Assembly: GCF_009707955.1 (NCBI RefSeq)
Contig: NZ_WMDQ01000001.1
Location: 682,001 to 746,000 of the forward strand
Reading direction: 5' to 3'
DNA: 64,000 bases
From: Flavobacterium sp. LC2016-13
GTDB taxonomy: Bacteria; Bacteroidota; Bacteroidia; Flavobacteriales; Flavobacteriaceae
Shown here: piece after piece, positions 51,386-64,000 of the stretch
How the letters are laid out: the number at the start of each line of letters is the position of its first letter
Position numbering within the stretch: position 1 is the first letter of the stretch
Translations under genes and position numbers: made by a program
Notes under the pieces: generated by a model
Seen by the model: the letters and a program-made list of their open reading frames with translations, nothing else
Told to the model about the DNA's origin: nothing
Database searches by the model: none

Positions 51386-54361
51386 TTAGAAATTCGCATT
51401 CACTCCAAACAAGAATGTTCTTGCTCTTGGATACACATTATTATCAATTCCGTTGAATTTCTCCGGATCTAAACCATTGTATTTTGTAAGAACAAATACA
51501 TTTTGAACTCCAGCTGTAAATCTTAAAGAAGCAGCTTTAATGATCGTTTTATCAAAAGTATATCCAAGCGTAACATTATCTAATTTGATAAAAGAAGCAT
51601 CTTTTACAAAATAATCAGACAAGTAACGTTGTGTTCCGTTATCTTCAAAAGTAAAACCAGTATTATAATAATCTGAACTTACGTTAGACAAATCAGTCTG
51701 TCTTCTTAATCCAGCATCAGAATAACCTAAATTAGAACTTACGTTATCGAAAATATGATTTCCAACACTTGCTCTCCAGTTCATTGTAAAATCAAACTTT
51801 TTGTAGTTTAAAGTAGAGAACAAACCAAAAGTATAATCCGGTGCTGCTTTACCAGCTCTGTAACGGTCAGCTGTATCAATTTTTCCATCTCCGTTTCTAT
51901 CAGCATAAGCTCCGGCAATTGGTCTCTTGTTAGCATCATACAATTGCTCGTATACAAAAAATGAATTTGGTGCATATCCTACTGAGTTAATCAGGATTTT
52001 GTTTCCACTTCCACCAGCGATATTATCTCCGGCTAAATAACCTTGAAAACCTGGAACCGTGATTCCTAATTCAGAAATATTTTGATCGATATAAGTAGTA
52101 TTAAAAGCTACATTCCAAGTCAAATTATTCGTTTTAACAATATCAGAAGCAATACTAAATTCAACTCCTTTTGTTCTTACACTACCAATATTAAAGAAAC
52201 CTTGGTTTCTAAGATTCGCACCATCAGGAACTGCAATATCTGCTAATAAATCTGTCGATTTTTTATCAAAATAGTTAATAGTACCTGTAATTCTATCGTT
52301 TAAGAATCCGAAATCGACACCAACGTTAGATTCAGCCAATTCTTCCCATTTGATATTTTCGTTATATCCTTCTGGTCTTGCCGTAGAATAAATTGTATTA
52401 CCAAAAATATATTGCGAATTAATGGTTCCTAAAGTAACTCTTTGTAAATAATCATATTGTGGAACAATATCTTGCTGTCCAGTTGTACCGTAACCAACTC
52501 TTAATTTTAAAGTCGAAAGAGTATTGTTTCCTTTTAAGAAACCTTCTTCAGATACATTCCATGCAAAAGCTCCTCCTGCAAAATTCCCCCATCTGTTATC
52601 TTCAGAAAAACGAGAAGTTCCGTCTCTTCTATAATTAACAGTTAATAAATATCTGCTGTCATATCCTAAATTCAAACGTCCGAAGAACGATTGTAAATTA
52701 ACATCCGGATCTGTAGCAACATCCTCATTAGGATTTGGTTGTCTAACCTCTCCTGAAGAGTATTTTTCTTTTTGAAACAATTGGTAGTTATAACCTGCAG
52801 TTGCATCAATTTTAATTTTTCCTAAATCTTTAGTATAATTAAAATAAGCATTTAAGTTTTTATTTTGAAGCGCATCTGTATAACTATTATAGTTTCCTAA
52901 GTTTACATAAGCTGGATCAGTAAATGGTTTTGGCTGATATCCTAAAGCACTTTGAGTACTTACTTCTGTATATCCGCTACTGTCAAATCTATCAATACCT
53001 GCTTCTACAACAGCTCTTAAATCTTCAAAGAAATGAAGTTTATAATCTAATCTAACATTACCCCATTTTCTTGTAGAAGTTGCTCTTCTATTATCTTGGT
53101 TTAATCTTGCAACAGGATTTCTTGCCGGCAATAATGGTAAGTTTCCAGTTGGCTCTAACCATTCGAAATATCCTCCGTAACGAGAACCAGCTTGATAAAC
53201 AGGTTGTGTTGGATCAAATCCGATAGCACTTCCAATTATTGCACCTTCGTCCTGAAATTGGTTTTTACCGAAAGATAAGTTTCCGCTAATATCAATTTTT
53301 AAGTGATTATCAAATAAAACAGGATTTAACGATAACGATGTCGTAGTTCTTTCAAAAGAAGTGTTTCTTAGGATTCCAGGATTATCAACATTTCCAACAG
53401 ATAAACGAACTGGTAATTTATTAAATAAAGAACCACTTACAGAGATATTGTTGTTAGTTGTTAAAGCAGTATGAAAAATTTCATCTTGCCAGTTTGTGTT
53501 TGCATTTCCTAATAAAGCTTGTTGAGCCGGAGTACCTTTTGTGTTTACCAATTCACGGAATTGATCTGCACTCATTACATCAACTGTATTTGCTACAGTA
53601 TTTACACCAACCTGAGAGCTAAAGTTTACTTTTACACCACCTTTTGCTCCTTTTTTAGTTGTAATAACAATTACACCATTTGCAGCACGAGAACCATAAA
53701 TAGCTGCTGCAGATGCATCTTTAAGCACTGTAAAAGACTCAATATCATTAGGATCAATAGTAGATAAAATACTTGTTGCACCACTAGGAACTGCATTACT
53801 TAACGGAAGTCCGTCTAATACAATTAATGGCTCATTTGAAGCATTTAAAGAAGATCCTCCACGAATTCTAATATCAGCTTTTGCTCCAGGAGCTCCTCCA
53901 CCAGTTACATTAACACCCGAAATACGACCGCTAATTAAACTCTCCGGAGTTACGTTGATTCCTTTATTAAATTCTTTTGAAGAGATTTGCGATACAGATC
54001 CCGTAGCATCCTTTTTCTTAACAGTACCGTAACCTACTTGTACTACAACTTCCTTAAGTTGGTTTGTATCTTCTTCTAAAGAAACGTTTAATGTTTTTTG
54101 TCCGGTAAAATCAATCGTTTGCGTTTTGTATCCAATAAAAGATACCACAATTTTGTTACCAGTTTTAACATTTGATAGTTGGTAATTACCATCAAATCCG
54201 GTCGATGCACCGCTTGGAGCACCTTGTACATTTACGTTTACTCCCGGTATTGGCTGTCCTGTTGCTTTATCAACGACAGTTCCGCTTAAAGTACTTTGAG
54301 CTAGTACAGTAAAAGGCAACAATAGGAATAAAAATAACAACTTTTTGTAAATTGTTTTCAT
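51386..54361 (-). CDS. susC: SusC/RagA family TonB-linked outer-membrane protein
   Basis: This 991-residue protein has a signal peptide, a carboxypeptidase-like domain (about 22-100, LSGTVVDKATGQPIPGVNV), a TonB-box region, the plug (about 115-235, with GRISGVNVTGGGAPGAKADI, the SusC motif IRGGSSLNASNEPLIVLDGL and YGSRAANGVIVITTKKG) and a large beta-barrel ending in FGVNANF. It imports maltodextrins across the outer membrane with TonB energy. It is the first gene of the starch operon, divergent from the LacI regulator. Confidence 0.97.
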   Translation of the reverse strand: MKTIYKKLLFLFLLLPFTVLAQSTLSGTVVDKATGQPIPGVNVNVQGAPSGASTGFDGNYQLSNVKTGNKIVVSFIGYKTQTIDFTGQKTLNVSLEEDTNQLKEVVVQVGYGTVKKKDATGSVSQISSKEFNKGINVTPESLISGRISGVNVTGGGAPGAKADIRIRGGSSLNASNEPLIVLDGLPLSNAVPSGATSILSTIDPNDIESFTVLKDASAAAIYGSRAANGVIVITTKKGAKGGVKVNFSSQVGVNTVANTVDVMSADQFRELVNTKGTPAQQALLGNANTNWQDEIFHTALTTNNNISVSGSLFNKLPVRLSVGNVDNPGILRNTSFERTTTSLSLNPVLFDNHLKIDISGNLSFGKNQFQDEGAIIGSAIGFDPTQPVYQAGSRYGGYFEWLEPTGNLPLLPARNPVARLNQDNRRATSTRKWGNVRLDYKLHFFEDLRAVVEAGIDRFDSSGYTEVSTQSALGYQPKPFTDPAYVNLGNYNSYTDALQNKNLNAYFNYTKDLGKIKIDATAGYNYQLFQKEKYSSGEVRQPNPNEDVATDPDVNLQSFFGRLNLGYDSRYLLTVNYRRDGTSRFSEDNRWGNFAGGAFAWNVSEEGFLKGNNTLSTLKLRVGYGTTGQQDIVPQYDYLQRVTLGTINSQYIFGNTIYSTARPEGYNENIKWEELAESNVGVDFGFLNDRITGTINYFDKKSTDLLADIAVPDGANLRNQGFFNIGSVRTKGVEFSIASDIVKTNNLTWNVAFNTTYIDQNISELGITVPGFQGYLAGDNIAGGSGNKILINSVGYAPNSFFVYEQLYDANKRPIAGAYADRNGDGKIDTADRYRAGKAAPDYTFGLFSTLNYKKFDFTMNWRASVGNHIFDNVSSNLGYSDAGLRRQTDLSNVSSDYYNTGFTFEDNGTQRYLSDYFVKDASFIKLDNVTLGYTFDKTIIKAASLRFTAGVQNVFVLTKYNGLDPEKFNGIDNNVYPRARTFLFGVNANF

Positions 54362-54426
54362 ACTTTTTGTTTAAATTAGTTTGAGTTTGTGATTGTTAGT
54401 TAAGTTTTTAATTTTACTTCGAATTT

Positions 54427-54455
54427 CAAAATTAGGAATTTATTAACATGGCCAA
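54427..54455 (-). promoter_or_regulatory. promoter of susC: -7 TAATTTTG, -33 TTGG
   Basis: The minus strand has TAATTTTG (54434-54427) with GTTGG about 19 bp upstream. The expected start is near 54421, leaving about 60 nt of leader. The 235-bp divergent gap also holds a weak palindrome AACGTGATAGTGTT (54484-54497). Confidence 0.55.
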
Positions 54456-54596
54456 CCACTTACAATTTTTATTACATTACGAAAACGTGATAGTGTTGAA
54501 AACTTTCTATTTTTTGTAATCTTTTAGCGTTTAAATTGTCAATTCTAAAAATATAAGATACCTTTATTAACAATTAGATTTTTTCCATATATTAGT

Positions 54597-55628
54597 ATGA
54601 AACGTAAAATAACCTTAAAACAGATTGCAAGAGAACTCGACGTATCAATTTCAACTGTCTCAAAATCATTGAGAAACAGTCTTGAAATTGGAGAAGAAAC
54701 ACGATTAAAAGTGCAGGCTTTTGCAAAGTTTTACAACTATAAGCCAAACAATATTGCCCTTAGTTTAAAAAATCGAAAAACCAAAAGTATTGGTATTATT
54801 ATTCCGGAAATTGTACATTATTTTTTCTCTACTGTAATCAACGGAATTGAGCAGGTTGCCAACGAAAATGGTTATAGTGTTGTGATTTGTTTATCTGATG
54901 ATTCTTTCGATAAAGAAGTATTAAATATGGAAATGTTAGCCAACGGAAGCATCGATGGTTTTATCATGTCACTTTCTAAAGAAACTCAATACAAAGGTGA
55001 TTTTCACCACATTACAGAAGTTATCAATCAAGGAATGCCAGTTGTCATGTTCGACCGTGTAACCAACGATATTTTATGCGACAAAGTTATTATCGATGAT
55101 AAAGCTGCTGCTTATGAAGCCGTTCAGAGTTTGATTGACAATGGAAGAAAAAAGATTGCCCTCGTAACAACTGTTGATTATGTAAGTGTTGGAAAATTGA
55201 GAACTGACGGTTACGAAAAAGCCTTGTTAGACAATGGATTACCTTTTAACGAAGATTTAATCATTAAAATTGAAGATGTAGATACTTGCGAAATCACAAT
55301 TAGTCAGTTATTACACGATAGAGCTTTTGATGCTGTTTTTGCTGTAAACGAGCTTTTTGCGGTAACAATTATCAAAACTGCATCAAAAATGGGACTTAAA
55401 GTTCCTGAAGATTTAGCCGTAATTGCTTTTACTGACGGAATTATCTCAAAATACTCAACACCAAGTATTACAACCGTAAGCCAAAGTGGGGAAAAAATGG
55501 GAAATAAAGCTGCTAAAATGCTTATTGAAAGACTGGAAGCTGAACACGATGACGATGAAGAAGAAAATGAAAATTACACGACAGAAGTTATAGAAACGCA
55601 TCTTATAAAAAGAGAATCTACTGACTAA
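54597..55628 (+). CDS. LacI family transcriptional regulator of the starch locus
   Basis: This 343-residue protein has the LacI helix-turn-helix TLKQIARELDVSISTVSKSL (6-25), the hinge helix region (NNIALSLKNRKTKSIGIIIPE) and a periplasmic-binding-protein-like sensor domain (about 62-330). The C-terminal tail is very acidic (DDDEEENENYTTE). It sits between the susC operon (divergent) and the MFS/GH65/GH97 operon (same direction), so it probably controls both in response to maltose or a maltodextrin. Its own -7 box, TACCTTTA (54559-54566), has one mismatch. Confidence 0.92.
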   Translation: MKRKITLKQIARELDVSISTVSKSLRNSLEIGEETRLKVQAFAKFYNYKPNNIALSLKNRKTKSIGIIIPEIVHYFFSTVINGIEQVANENGYSVVICLSDDSFDKEVLNMEMLANGSIDGFIMSLSKETQYKGDFHHITEVINQGMPVVMFDRVTNDILCDKVIIDDKAAAYEAVQSLIDNGRKKIALVTTVDYVSVGKLRTDGYEKALLDNGLPFNEDLIIKIEDVDTCEITISQLLHDRAFDAVFAVNELFAVTIIKTASKMGLKVPEDLAVIAFTDGIISKYSTPSITTVSQSGEKMGNKAAKMLIERLEAEHDDDEEENENYTTEVIETHLIKRESTD

Positions 55629-55651
55629 TTTTCTTAAAATCAACATATTCT

Positions 55652-55683
55652 AAAGCCATAAATAATATTTATGGCTTTTTTGT
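55652..55683 (+). terminator. terminator after the LacI gene
   Basis: AAAGCCATAAAT pairs with ATTTATGGCTTT around AAT, with a T-run. It separates the regulator from the catabolic operon. Confidence 0.88.
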
Positions 55684-55707
55684 TAGTATATATCTAAAAT
55701 TAATTTA

Positions 55708-55780
55708 TACTTTTACGGCCGTCAAAGCTTTTACTTTTACTTCGAAAAAACAGTAAGTTTTGATAAGCATAGCGCTTATC
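55708..55780 (+). promoter_or_regulatory. putative promoter and leader inverted repeat of the maltose operon
   Basis: TACTTTTA (55708-55715) is one base from TAnnTTTG. Downstream, GATAAGC (55762-55768) and GCTTATC (55774-55780) form a perfect inverted repeat with a 5-nt spacer, 26 bp before the MFS start. It could be a regulator site or an mRNA hairpin. Confidence 0.4.
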
Positions 55781-55806
55781 GTCTAATTAATTTTTTAATT
55801 ACGATA

Positions 55807-57327
55807 ATGGAAAAGCGTAAATTAAGTTTCTGGGAAATTTGGAACATGAGTTTCGGTTTCTTGGGAATACAATTTGGTTTTGCACTGCAAAACGCAAATA
55901 CTTCAAGAATTTTTGAAACCCTTGGTGCTAAAATAGATGACATTCCAATTTTGTGGATTGCTGCGCCTGTTTCAGGTTTAATAATTCAGCCCGTTATTGG
56001 TTATTTCAGCGACAGAACCTGGACTCGTTTAGGCAGACGTCGCCCCTATTTTTTAATTGGAGCCATTTTGTCTTCAATTGCATTATTCGTTATGCCAAAC
56101 TCTCCAACTTTGTGGATTGCAGCAGGAACTTTGTGGATAATGGATGCTTCGATAAATGTTTCAATGGAACCTTTTCGTGCTTTTGTTGGCGATAAATTAC
56201 CCGACCACCAACGTGCATTAGGTTTTGTAATGCAGAGTTTTTTCATTGGTACCGGCGCCGTTGTAGGTTCTGTTTTACCTTATCTTTTCACAAATGTTTT
56301 TGATGTAAGCAACGTTGCTCCAAAAAGAATTATTCCGGATGCAGTAAAATGGTCTTTTTATATTGGCGGAATTGTTTTCCTGCTTTCTGTTTTATGGACT
56401 GTTTTTAAATCAACCGAATATACTCCCGAAGAACTTCATGCATTTGAAGCCAACAGCAAAAAAGGTTTAGATAAAGATGCTCTCAATTCAGAAACAGAAT
56501 CAGGTGTTACAATTAAAAAACAATTGTTTTTAGGATTAGTCTTTTCTGCTATTGGAGGATTAATTTCATTTCTGATTTTTGAAAATAACCTGGCAAAAGA
56601 ATTGTATATTTTATTCATCGGATTGATTTTTATGGGCGTTTTATTTGTAATTGCATCTCAATTACGAACTAAAAAAGTTCAGAATGGTTTTACCATAATC
56701 ATGACCGATTTATTGAATATGCCAAGAACAATGCAAAAATTAGCCTGGGTTCAGTTTTTCTCCTGGTTTGCCCTTTTCTCCATGTGGATCTACACAACTC
56801 AAGCTGTTACACAACATATTTTTGGTACCACAGATACAACTTCAAAAGTATATAACGATGCTGCTGACTGGGTTTCTGTTTTATTTACGGTTTATAACGG
56901 AGTCGCTGCAGCCGTAGCTTTCTTATTACCCGTTATTGCAAAAAAAGTAGGCGTTAGAGCAACACATTTATTAGCCTTATGTGCTGGAGGTGTTGGTTTA
57001 ATTTCGATTTATTTTATTGGTGATAAACAAATGCTAATCCTGCCAATGTTAGGCGTTGGTATTGCGTGGGCAAGTATTTTATCAATGCCTTATGCGATGC
57101 TTTCCGGAGCTTTACCAGCCGCAAAAATGGGATATTACATGGGAGTTTTTAACTTTTTTGTCGTAATACCACAAATTGTAGCCGCCACAATCTTAGGATT
57201 TGTAATTAAACAATTCTTTCACAACGAACCTATTTACGCCTTAATAATTGGAGGTGTATCGATGATATTTGCCGGATTACTTACGCTTAGAGTAAATAGC
57301 AGAACTAAAATTGAAATTCATGAATAA
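55807..57327 (+). CDS. MFS sugar transporter, SLC45-like (maltose type)
   Basis: This 506-residue permease of about 12 helices has N-terminal FLGIQFGFALQNANTSRIFETLG, SGLIIQPVIGYFSDRTWTRLGRRRPYFLIG (glycoside-type MFS loop) and MDASINVSMEPFRAFVGDKL. This is close to SLC45/sucrose-maltose permeases. It should carry maltose or short maltodextrins over the inner membrane. A long central hydrophilic loop lies at about 205-240. It overlaps pgmB by 8 bp and heads the catabolic operon. Confidence 0.9.
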   Translation: MEKRKLSFWEIWNMSFGFLGIQFGFALQNANTSRIFETLGAKIDDIPILWIAAPVSGLIIQPVIGYFSDRTWTRLGRRRPYFLIGAILSSIALFVMPNSPTLWIAAGTLWIMDASINVSMEPFRAFVGDKLPDHQRALGFVMQSFFIGTGAVVGSVLPYLFTNVFDVSNVAPKRIIPDAVKWSFYIGGIVFLLSVLWTVFKSTEYTPEELHAFEANSKKGLDKDALNSETESGVTIKKQLFLGLVFSAIGGLISFLIFENNLAKELYILFIGLIFMGVLFVIASQLRTKKVQNGFTIIMTDLLNMPRTMQKLAWVQFFSWFALFSMWIYTTQAVTQHIFGTTDTTSKVYNDAADWVSVLFTVYNGVAAAVAFLLPVIAKKVGVRATHLLALCAGGVGLISIYFIGDKQMLILPMLGVGIAWASILSMPYAMLSGALPAAKMGYYMGVFNFFVVIPQIVAATILGFVIKQFFHNEPIYALIIGGVSMIFAGLLTLRVNSRTKIEIHE

Positions 57328-57979
57328 TAAAAAAGCATTCATCTTCGATCTTGACGGAGTGATCGTTGATACCGCTAAATACCACTTTTTAGCTTGGCAA
57401 AAAATTGCAAAAGCATTAAATATAAATTTTACACACGAAAATAACGAATTACTAAAAGGAGTAAGTCGCGTACGTTCGTTAGATATAATTCTTGAATTAG
57501 GAAATGTTCAGGCTTCGCAGGAAGACAAAGACAAATGGTTAATTCAAAAAAACGAAGATTATTTATCTTATTTAGTTGACATGGATGAAAGTGAGATTCT
57601 TCCAGGAGTTTTTAAAACGCTGCAACTATTAAAAGATAATAATCAAGGAATTGCATTGGGTTCTGCCAGTAAAAATGCAAGACCAATTTTAGAGAAAACA
57701 GGAATCATTTCGTATTTCGATGTTATTGTTGACGGAAACGACGTTACCAATGCAAAACCAGATCCTGAAGTTTTCTTAAAAGCGGCTCAATTATTAAACA
57801 TTGATCCAAAAAATTCAATTGTATTTGAAGATTCTGTTGCCGGAATTCAGGCAGCAAATATTGCAGAAATGGTAAGTGTGGGAATTGGTGAGGAAACAAT
57901 TTTGCATGAGGCTGATTTCATATTTAAAGATTTCACAGTAATAGATGAAAGCTTTATCGAATCATTAATCACAAAATAA
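57320..57979 (+). CDS. pgmB: beta-phosphoglucomutase
   Basis: From ATG 57320 (219 residues) the protein starts MNNKKAFIFDLDGVIVDT. A TTG 9 bp upstream is a less likely start. It is a HAD-family phosphatase-fold mutase: nucleophile Asp10 and general acid/base Asp12, the substrate-specificity segment KGVSRVRSLDIIL, GSASKN (motif II) and PDPEVFLKAAQ (motif III) with FEDSVAGIQAA (motif IV). It converts beta-glucose 1-phosphate, the product of maltose phosphorylase, to glucose 6-phosphate. It is coupled to the MFS gene. Confidence 0.96.
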   Translation: MNNKKAFIFDLDGVIVDTAKYHFLAWQKIAKALNINFTHENNELLKGVSRVRSLDIILELGNVQASQEDKDKWLIQKNEDYLSYLVDMDESEILPGVFKTLQLLKDNNQGIALGSASKNARPILEKTGIISYFDVIVDGNDVTNAKPDPEVFLKAAQLLNIDPKNSIVFEDSVAGIQAANIAEMVSVGIGEETILHEADFIFKDFTVIDESFIESLITK

Positions 57980-58022
57980 TCAATCATAAATCAATCAATC
58001 ACGAAAAACACTGTAAAAACAA

Positions 58023-62470
<4,448 letters not shown>

Positions 62471-62476
62471 CACCCT

Positions 62477-62520
62477 AAAAAGACAAGTAATTATCCCCAG
62501 AATTGCTTGTCTTTTTTTTA
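62477..62520 (+). terminator. terminator after the GH97 gene
   Basis: AAAAGACAAG pairs with CTTGTCTTTT, with further AATT/AATT pairing inside, and a run of eight Ts follows. It marks the end of the starch operon. Confidence 0.9.
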
Positions 62521-62552
62521 AATTGCAGAAAACATTTCCTAACCCAATTAAC

Positions 62553-63380
62553 ATGAAATATATCACAGGTTTCTTTTTAAGTCTTTTATTGATTTCCTGC
62601 AATCAAAAAAAAGAATCAGTTGTTGCAAAAGATGATGAAAATAAAAAATCAGATACTTTAGAAAAAATTGATATTGATAAAACACTTTATTCTGTTTATG
62701 ATTTATCCAGAAAAACAACTGCAATTGTAGTCAATTTAAATGAAGAAGGAACTTATAAGGGAGCTGAATTTGACAAAACCTTTAATGACGTAAATGCTAA
62801 AGATTCCTTATTCAATGTTGTGGAAAATCCCAAAACTCATAAAATGAGAAACTTTGAATATTATGACACATTAGGAACATACAAACTAATTAGAAACAAA
62901 ACGCTTGAAAACCAGATTAAAAAAATCATCCAGACCAGTTATTATGTTTATGGAACAAAAGGTTTTTCAAAAATAACAATAAACAACGTTGTTTGTGGAC
63001 TTGATGAATGTCGTACAAACATTATTGCTTTTCCAATTGAGAATTTTGATGTGGCTAAAAATGGAAAACCAATTTTTTGTTCCAAACAACTGCTGGCAAT
63101 AAATTATCAAAATAGCTATTTTGATATTCAAAAAAAAGTACGTGATTATGATGATCAGCAAAGCAAAAATTATGATTATAAAGACAATATCAAAACAAAG
63201 ATATTTGCCAATCTTGGCGATGCCTATTTTTCCTATAATGATGATTTTATGTGGGGGAAAGATCATGGAAAAAGCAAATGTGACTTTCCGGGAAGAGCAA
63301 TATATATTGTAACAAAGAATAAACCAATAACAAAATTCTGGGTTGACGGTTTAGATTTATTTGGGATTCCATGTGATTAA
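62553..63380 (+). CDS. hypothetical lipoprotein
   Basis: From ATG 62553 the product is 275 residues. The longer frame from 62457 overlaps the terminator and GH97 and is rejected. The lipobox LISC is near residue 16. The mature part is polar with Lys/Asp-rich stretches (KKSDTLEKIDIDKTL, RDYDDQQSKNYDYKDN) and several cysteines at about 165-173 and near the C-terminus (DLFGIPCD). I recognise no family. It starts after a terminator, so it is separate from the starch locus, and is followed 12 bp later by another lipoprotein gene. Confidence 0.7.
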   Translation: MKYITGFFLSLLLISCNQKKESVVAKDDENKKSDTLEKIDIDKTLYSVYDLSRKTTAIVVNLNEEGTYKGAEFDKTFNDVNAKDSLFNVVENPKTHKMRNFEYYDTLGTYKLIRNKTLENQIKKIIQTSYYVYGTKGFSKITINNVVCGLDECRTNIIAFPIENFDVAKNGKPIFCSKQLLAINYQNSYFDIQKKVRDYDDQQSKNYDYKDNIKTKIFANLGDAYFSYNDDFMWGKDHGKSKCDFPGRAIYIVTKNKPITKFWVDGLDLFGIPCD

Positions 63381-63392
63381 AAATTAGAAATC

Positions 63393-63938
63393 ATGAAAAA
63401 CTTATTTATAATTACTATTCTGAATTTATTGCTTTTAAGCTGCACTAAAAAAGAGAACGTCTTTGATTCATTTGACTATTCTTATGGAGATACATTCAGT
63501 GAACTCTATTCTATCAAATTTACTCAATCTGATACTGTCTACGTTCGATACCATTGGATTGGAAGAAATATTGATGATACTACTTCTGTTACAAAAGAAA
63601 ATACAAACTATTACGGAATTTTAAATTCCGAAGAAAGACTGAAACTTTTTGACTACATAGAGAAAGTAAATCTTTTTAATTATAAATCTGAATACTTTGA
63701 GAATTATTCCGACGGAAGTAGCTATGGAATAAACATAAAAAAAAATTCCAAAAGCAAAACTGTTTTTGTTCATAGTCACAAAGCTCCAAAAGAAATTGAT
63801 TCAATCTCACATTGGATTGGCAGAATAAAAACAAATTTAAAACTTAAGGAAATCCAAAAAAATGTAAATTTTGAAAGTTCAAAAGGAGTTTTACCTCCGC
63901 CTCCTCCACCTCCTCCAATCAAAAACATTAACAACTAA
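63393..63938 (+). CDS. hypothetical lipoprotein with C-terminal polyproline
   Basis: This 181-residue lipoprotein has lipobox LLSC (Cys17). No known family is visible. The C-terminal tail is GVLPPPPPPPPIKNINN, with eight consecutive prolines. Such runs stall ribosomes without elongation factor P. It follows the previous lipoprotein gene closely and is probably in the same operon. Confidence 0.7.
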   Translation: MKNLFIITILNLLLLSCTKKENVFDSFDYSYGDTFSELYSIKFTQSDTVYVRYHWIGRNIDDTTSVTKENTNYYGILNSEERLKLFDYIEKVNLFNYKSEYFENYSDGSSYGINIKKNSKSKTVFVHSHKAPKEIDSISHWIGRIKTNLKLKEIQKNVNFESSKGVLPPPPPPPPIKNINN

Positions 63939-63966
63939 TTCTTCAAGAATTTTTAAAATACAAACT

Positions 63967-64000
63967 ATGAAAAACCTTAAAACATCGCTTATAAATCATT
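63967..64000 (+). CDS. start of a further reading frame (runs off window)
   Basis: ATG 63967 opens MKNLKTSLINH, and no stop occurs before the edge. It lies 28 bp after the polyproline lipoprotein stop, in a setting like the preceding starts. Only 11 codons are visible, so the call is tentative. Confidence 0.35.
   Translation, partial: MKNLKTSLINH

Noticed and set aside
54484..54497. LacI operator AACGTGATAGTGTT in the susC/LacI gap
   Set aside because: Only the outer AAC/GTT and the central AT pair. This is too weak to call as a site and is mentioned only with the promoter.

Overview
The window is chromosomal DNA from an AT-rich member of the Bacteroidota, most likely Flavobacterium or a close relative. 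The evidence is: -7 boxes of the form TAnnTTTG, almost no Shine-Dalgarno sites, a short RpoD without region 1.1, exosortase XrtF, a type IX secretion C-terminal sorting domain, a SusC/SusD/SusE polysaccharide locus, DUF4249 lipoproteins, a class II HMG-CoA reductase with a GYDIA-type GHMP kinase, and POT peptide transporters paired with a dipeptidyl peptidase.

Layout. 1-2.2 kb (minus strand): exosortase XrtF and its partner, a HYC_CC_PP protein, and the start of a TonB receptor that runs off the left edge. 2.2-6.2 kb: a free-methionine-sulfoxide-reductase-like GAF protein, a MORN-like secreted protein, rpsO and pnp. 6.4-14.2 kb: a five-gene cell-surface operon with an STN-type TonB receptor, two tandem DUF4249 lipoproteins and a large secreted protein that carries a plug-like segment. 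14.3-16.5 kb: a fatty-acid desaturase divergent from a DNA-binding regulator, with a matched pair of candidate operator boxes between them. 16.5-26.5 kb: rpoD, rpe, a DNA/RNA endonuclease, the tail-specific protease Prc, surE, lpxB, an NlpC/P60 lipoprotein and a frameshifted comEC. 26.5-33.8 kb (minus): three tandem thioredoxin-like proteins, two of which have lost their CxxC, two POT transporters and a DPP IV-type S9 peptidase. 34-36.2 kb: two genes linked to the mevalonate pathway. 37-43.3 kb (minus): an envelope operon of coaX, an outer-membrane protein, lptC, a small membrane protein, a CNNM/CorC protein and ppiD. 43.4-43.9 kb: tRNA-Phe followed by a small GIY-YIG endonuclease gene that is closed by a second copy of the tRNA 3' end and its terminator. 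44.2-45.9 kb: an MHS-family transporter. 46-62.5 kb: a starch/maltodextrin utilisation locus.

How the genes work together. In the starch locus SusC/D/E bind and import oligosaccharides, the GH13 amylase and GH97 alpha-glucosidase cut them, an SLC45-like MFS protein imports maltose, and GH65 maltose phosphorylase with beta-phosphoglucomutase feed glucose 6-phosphate to glycolysis. A LacI-type regulator sits divergently between the two halves. In the peptide region the S9 peptidase would release di- and tripeptides for the two POT carriers encoded directly behind it.

Most unusual structure: the tRNA-Phe/GIY-YIG cassette at 43399-43900. A unit of about 383 bp is bounded by 58-59 bp near-perfect direct repeats that include the tRNA acceptor end, the encoded CCA and the terminator hairpin. 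The nuclease reading frame runs through the tRNA copy into the terminator stem, and a 16-nt palindrome replaces the T-loop in that copy. It looks like a minimal, integrase-free, tRNA-targeted mobile element.
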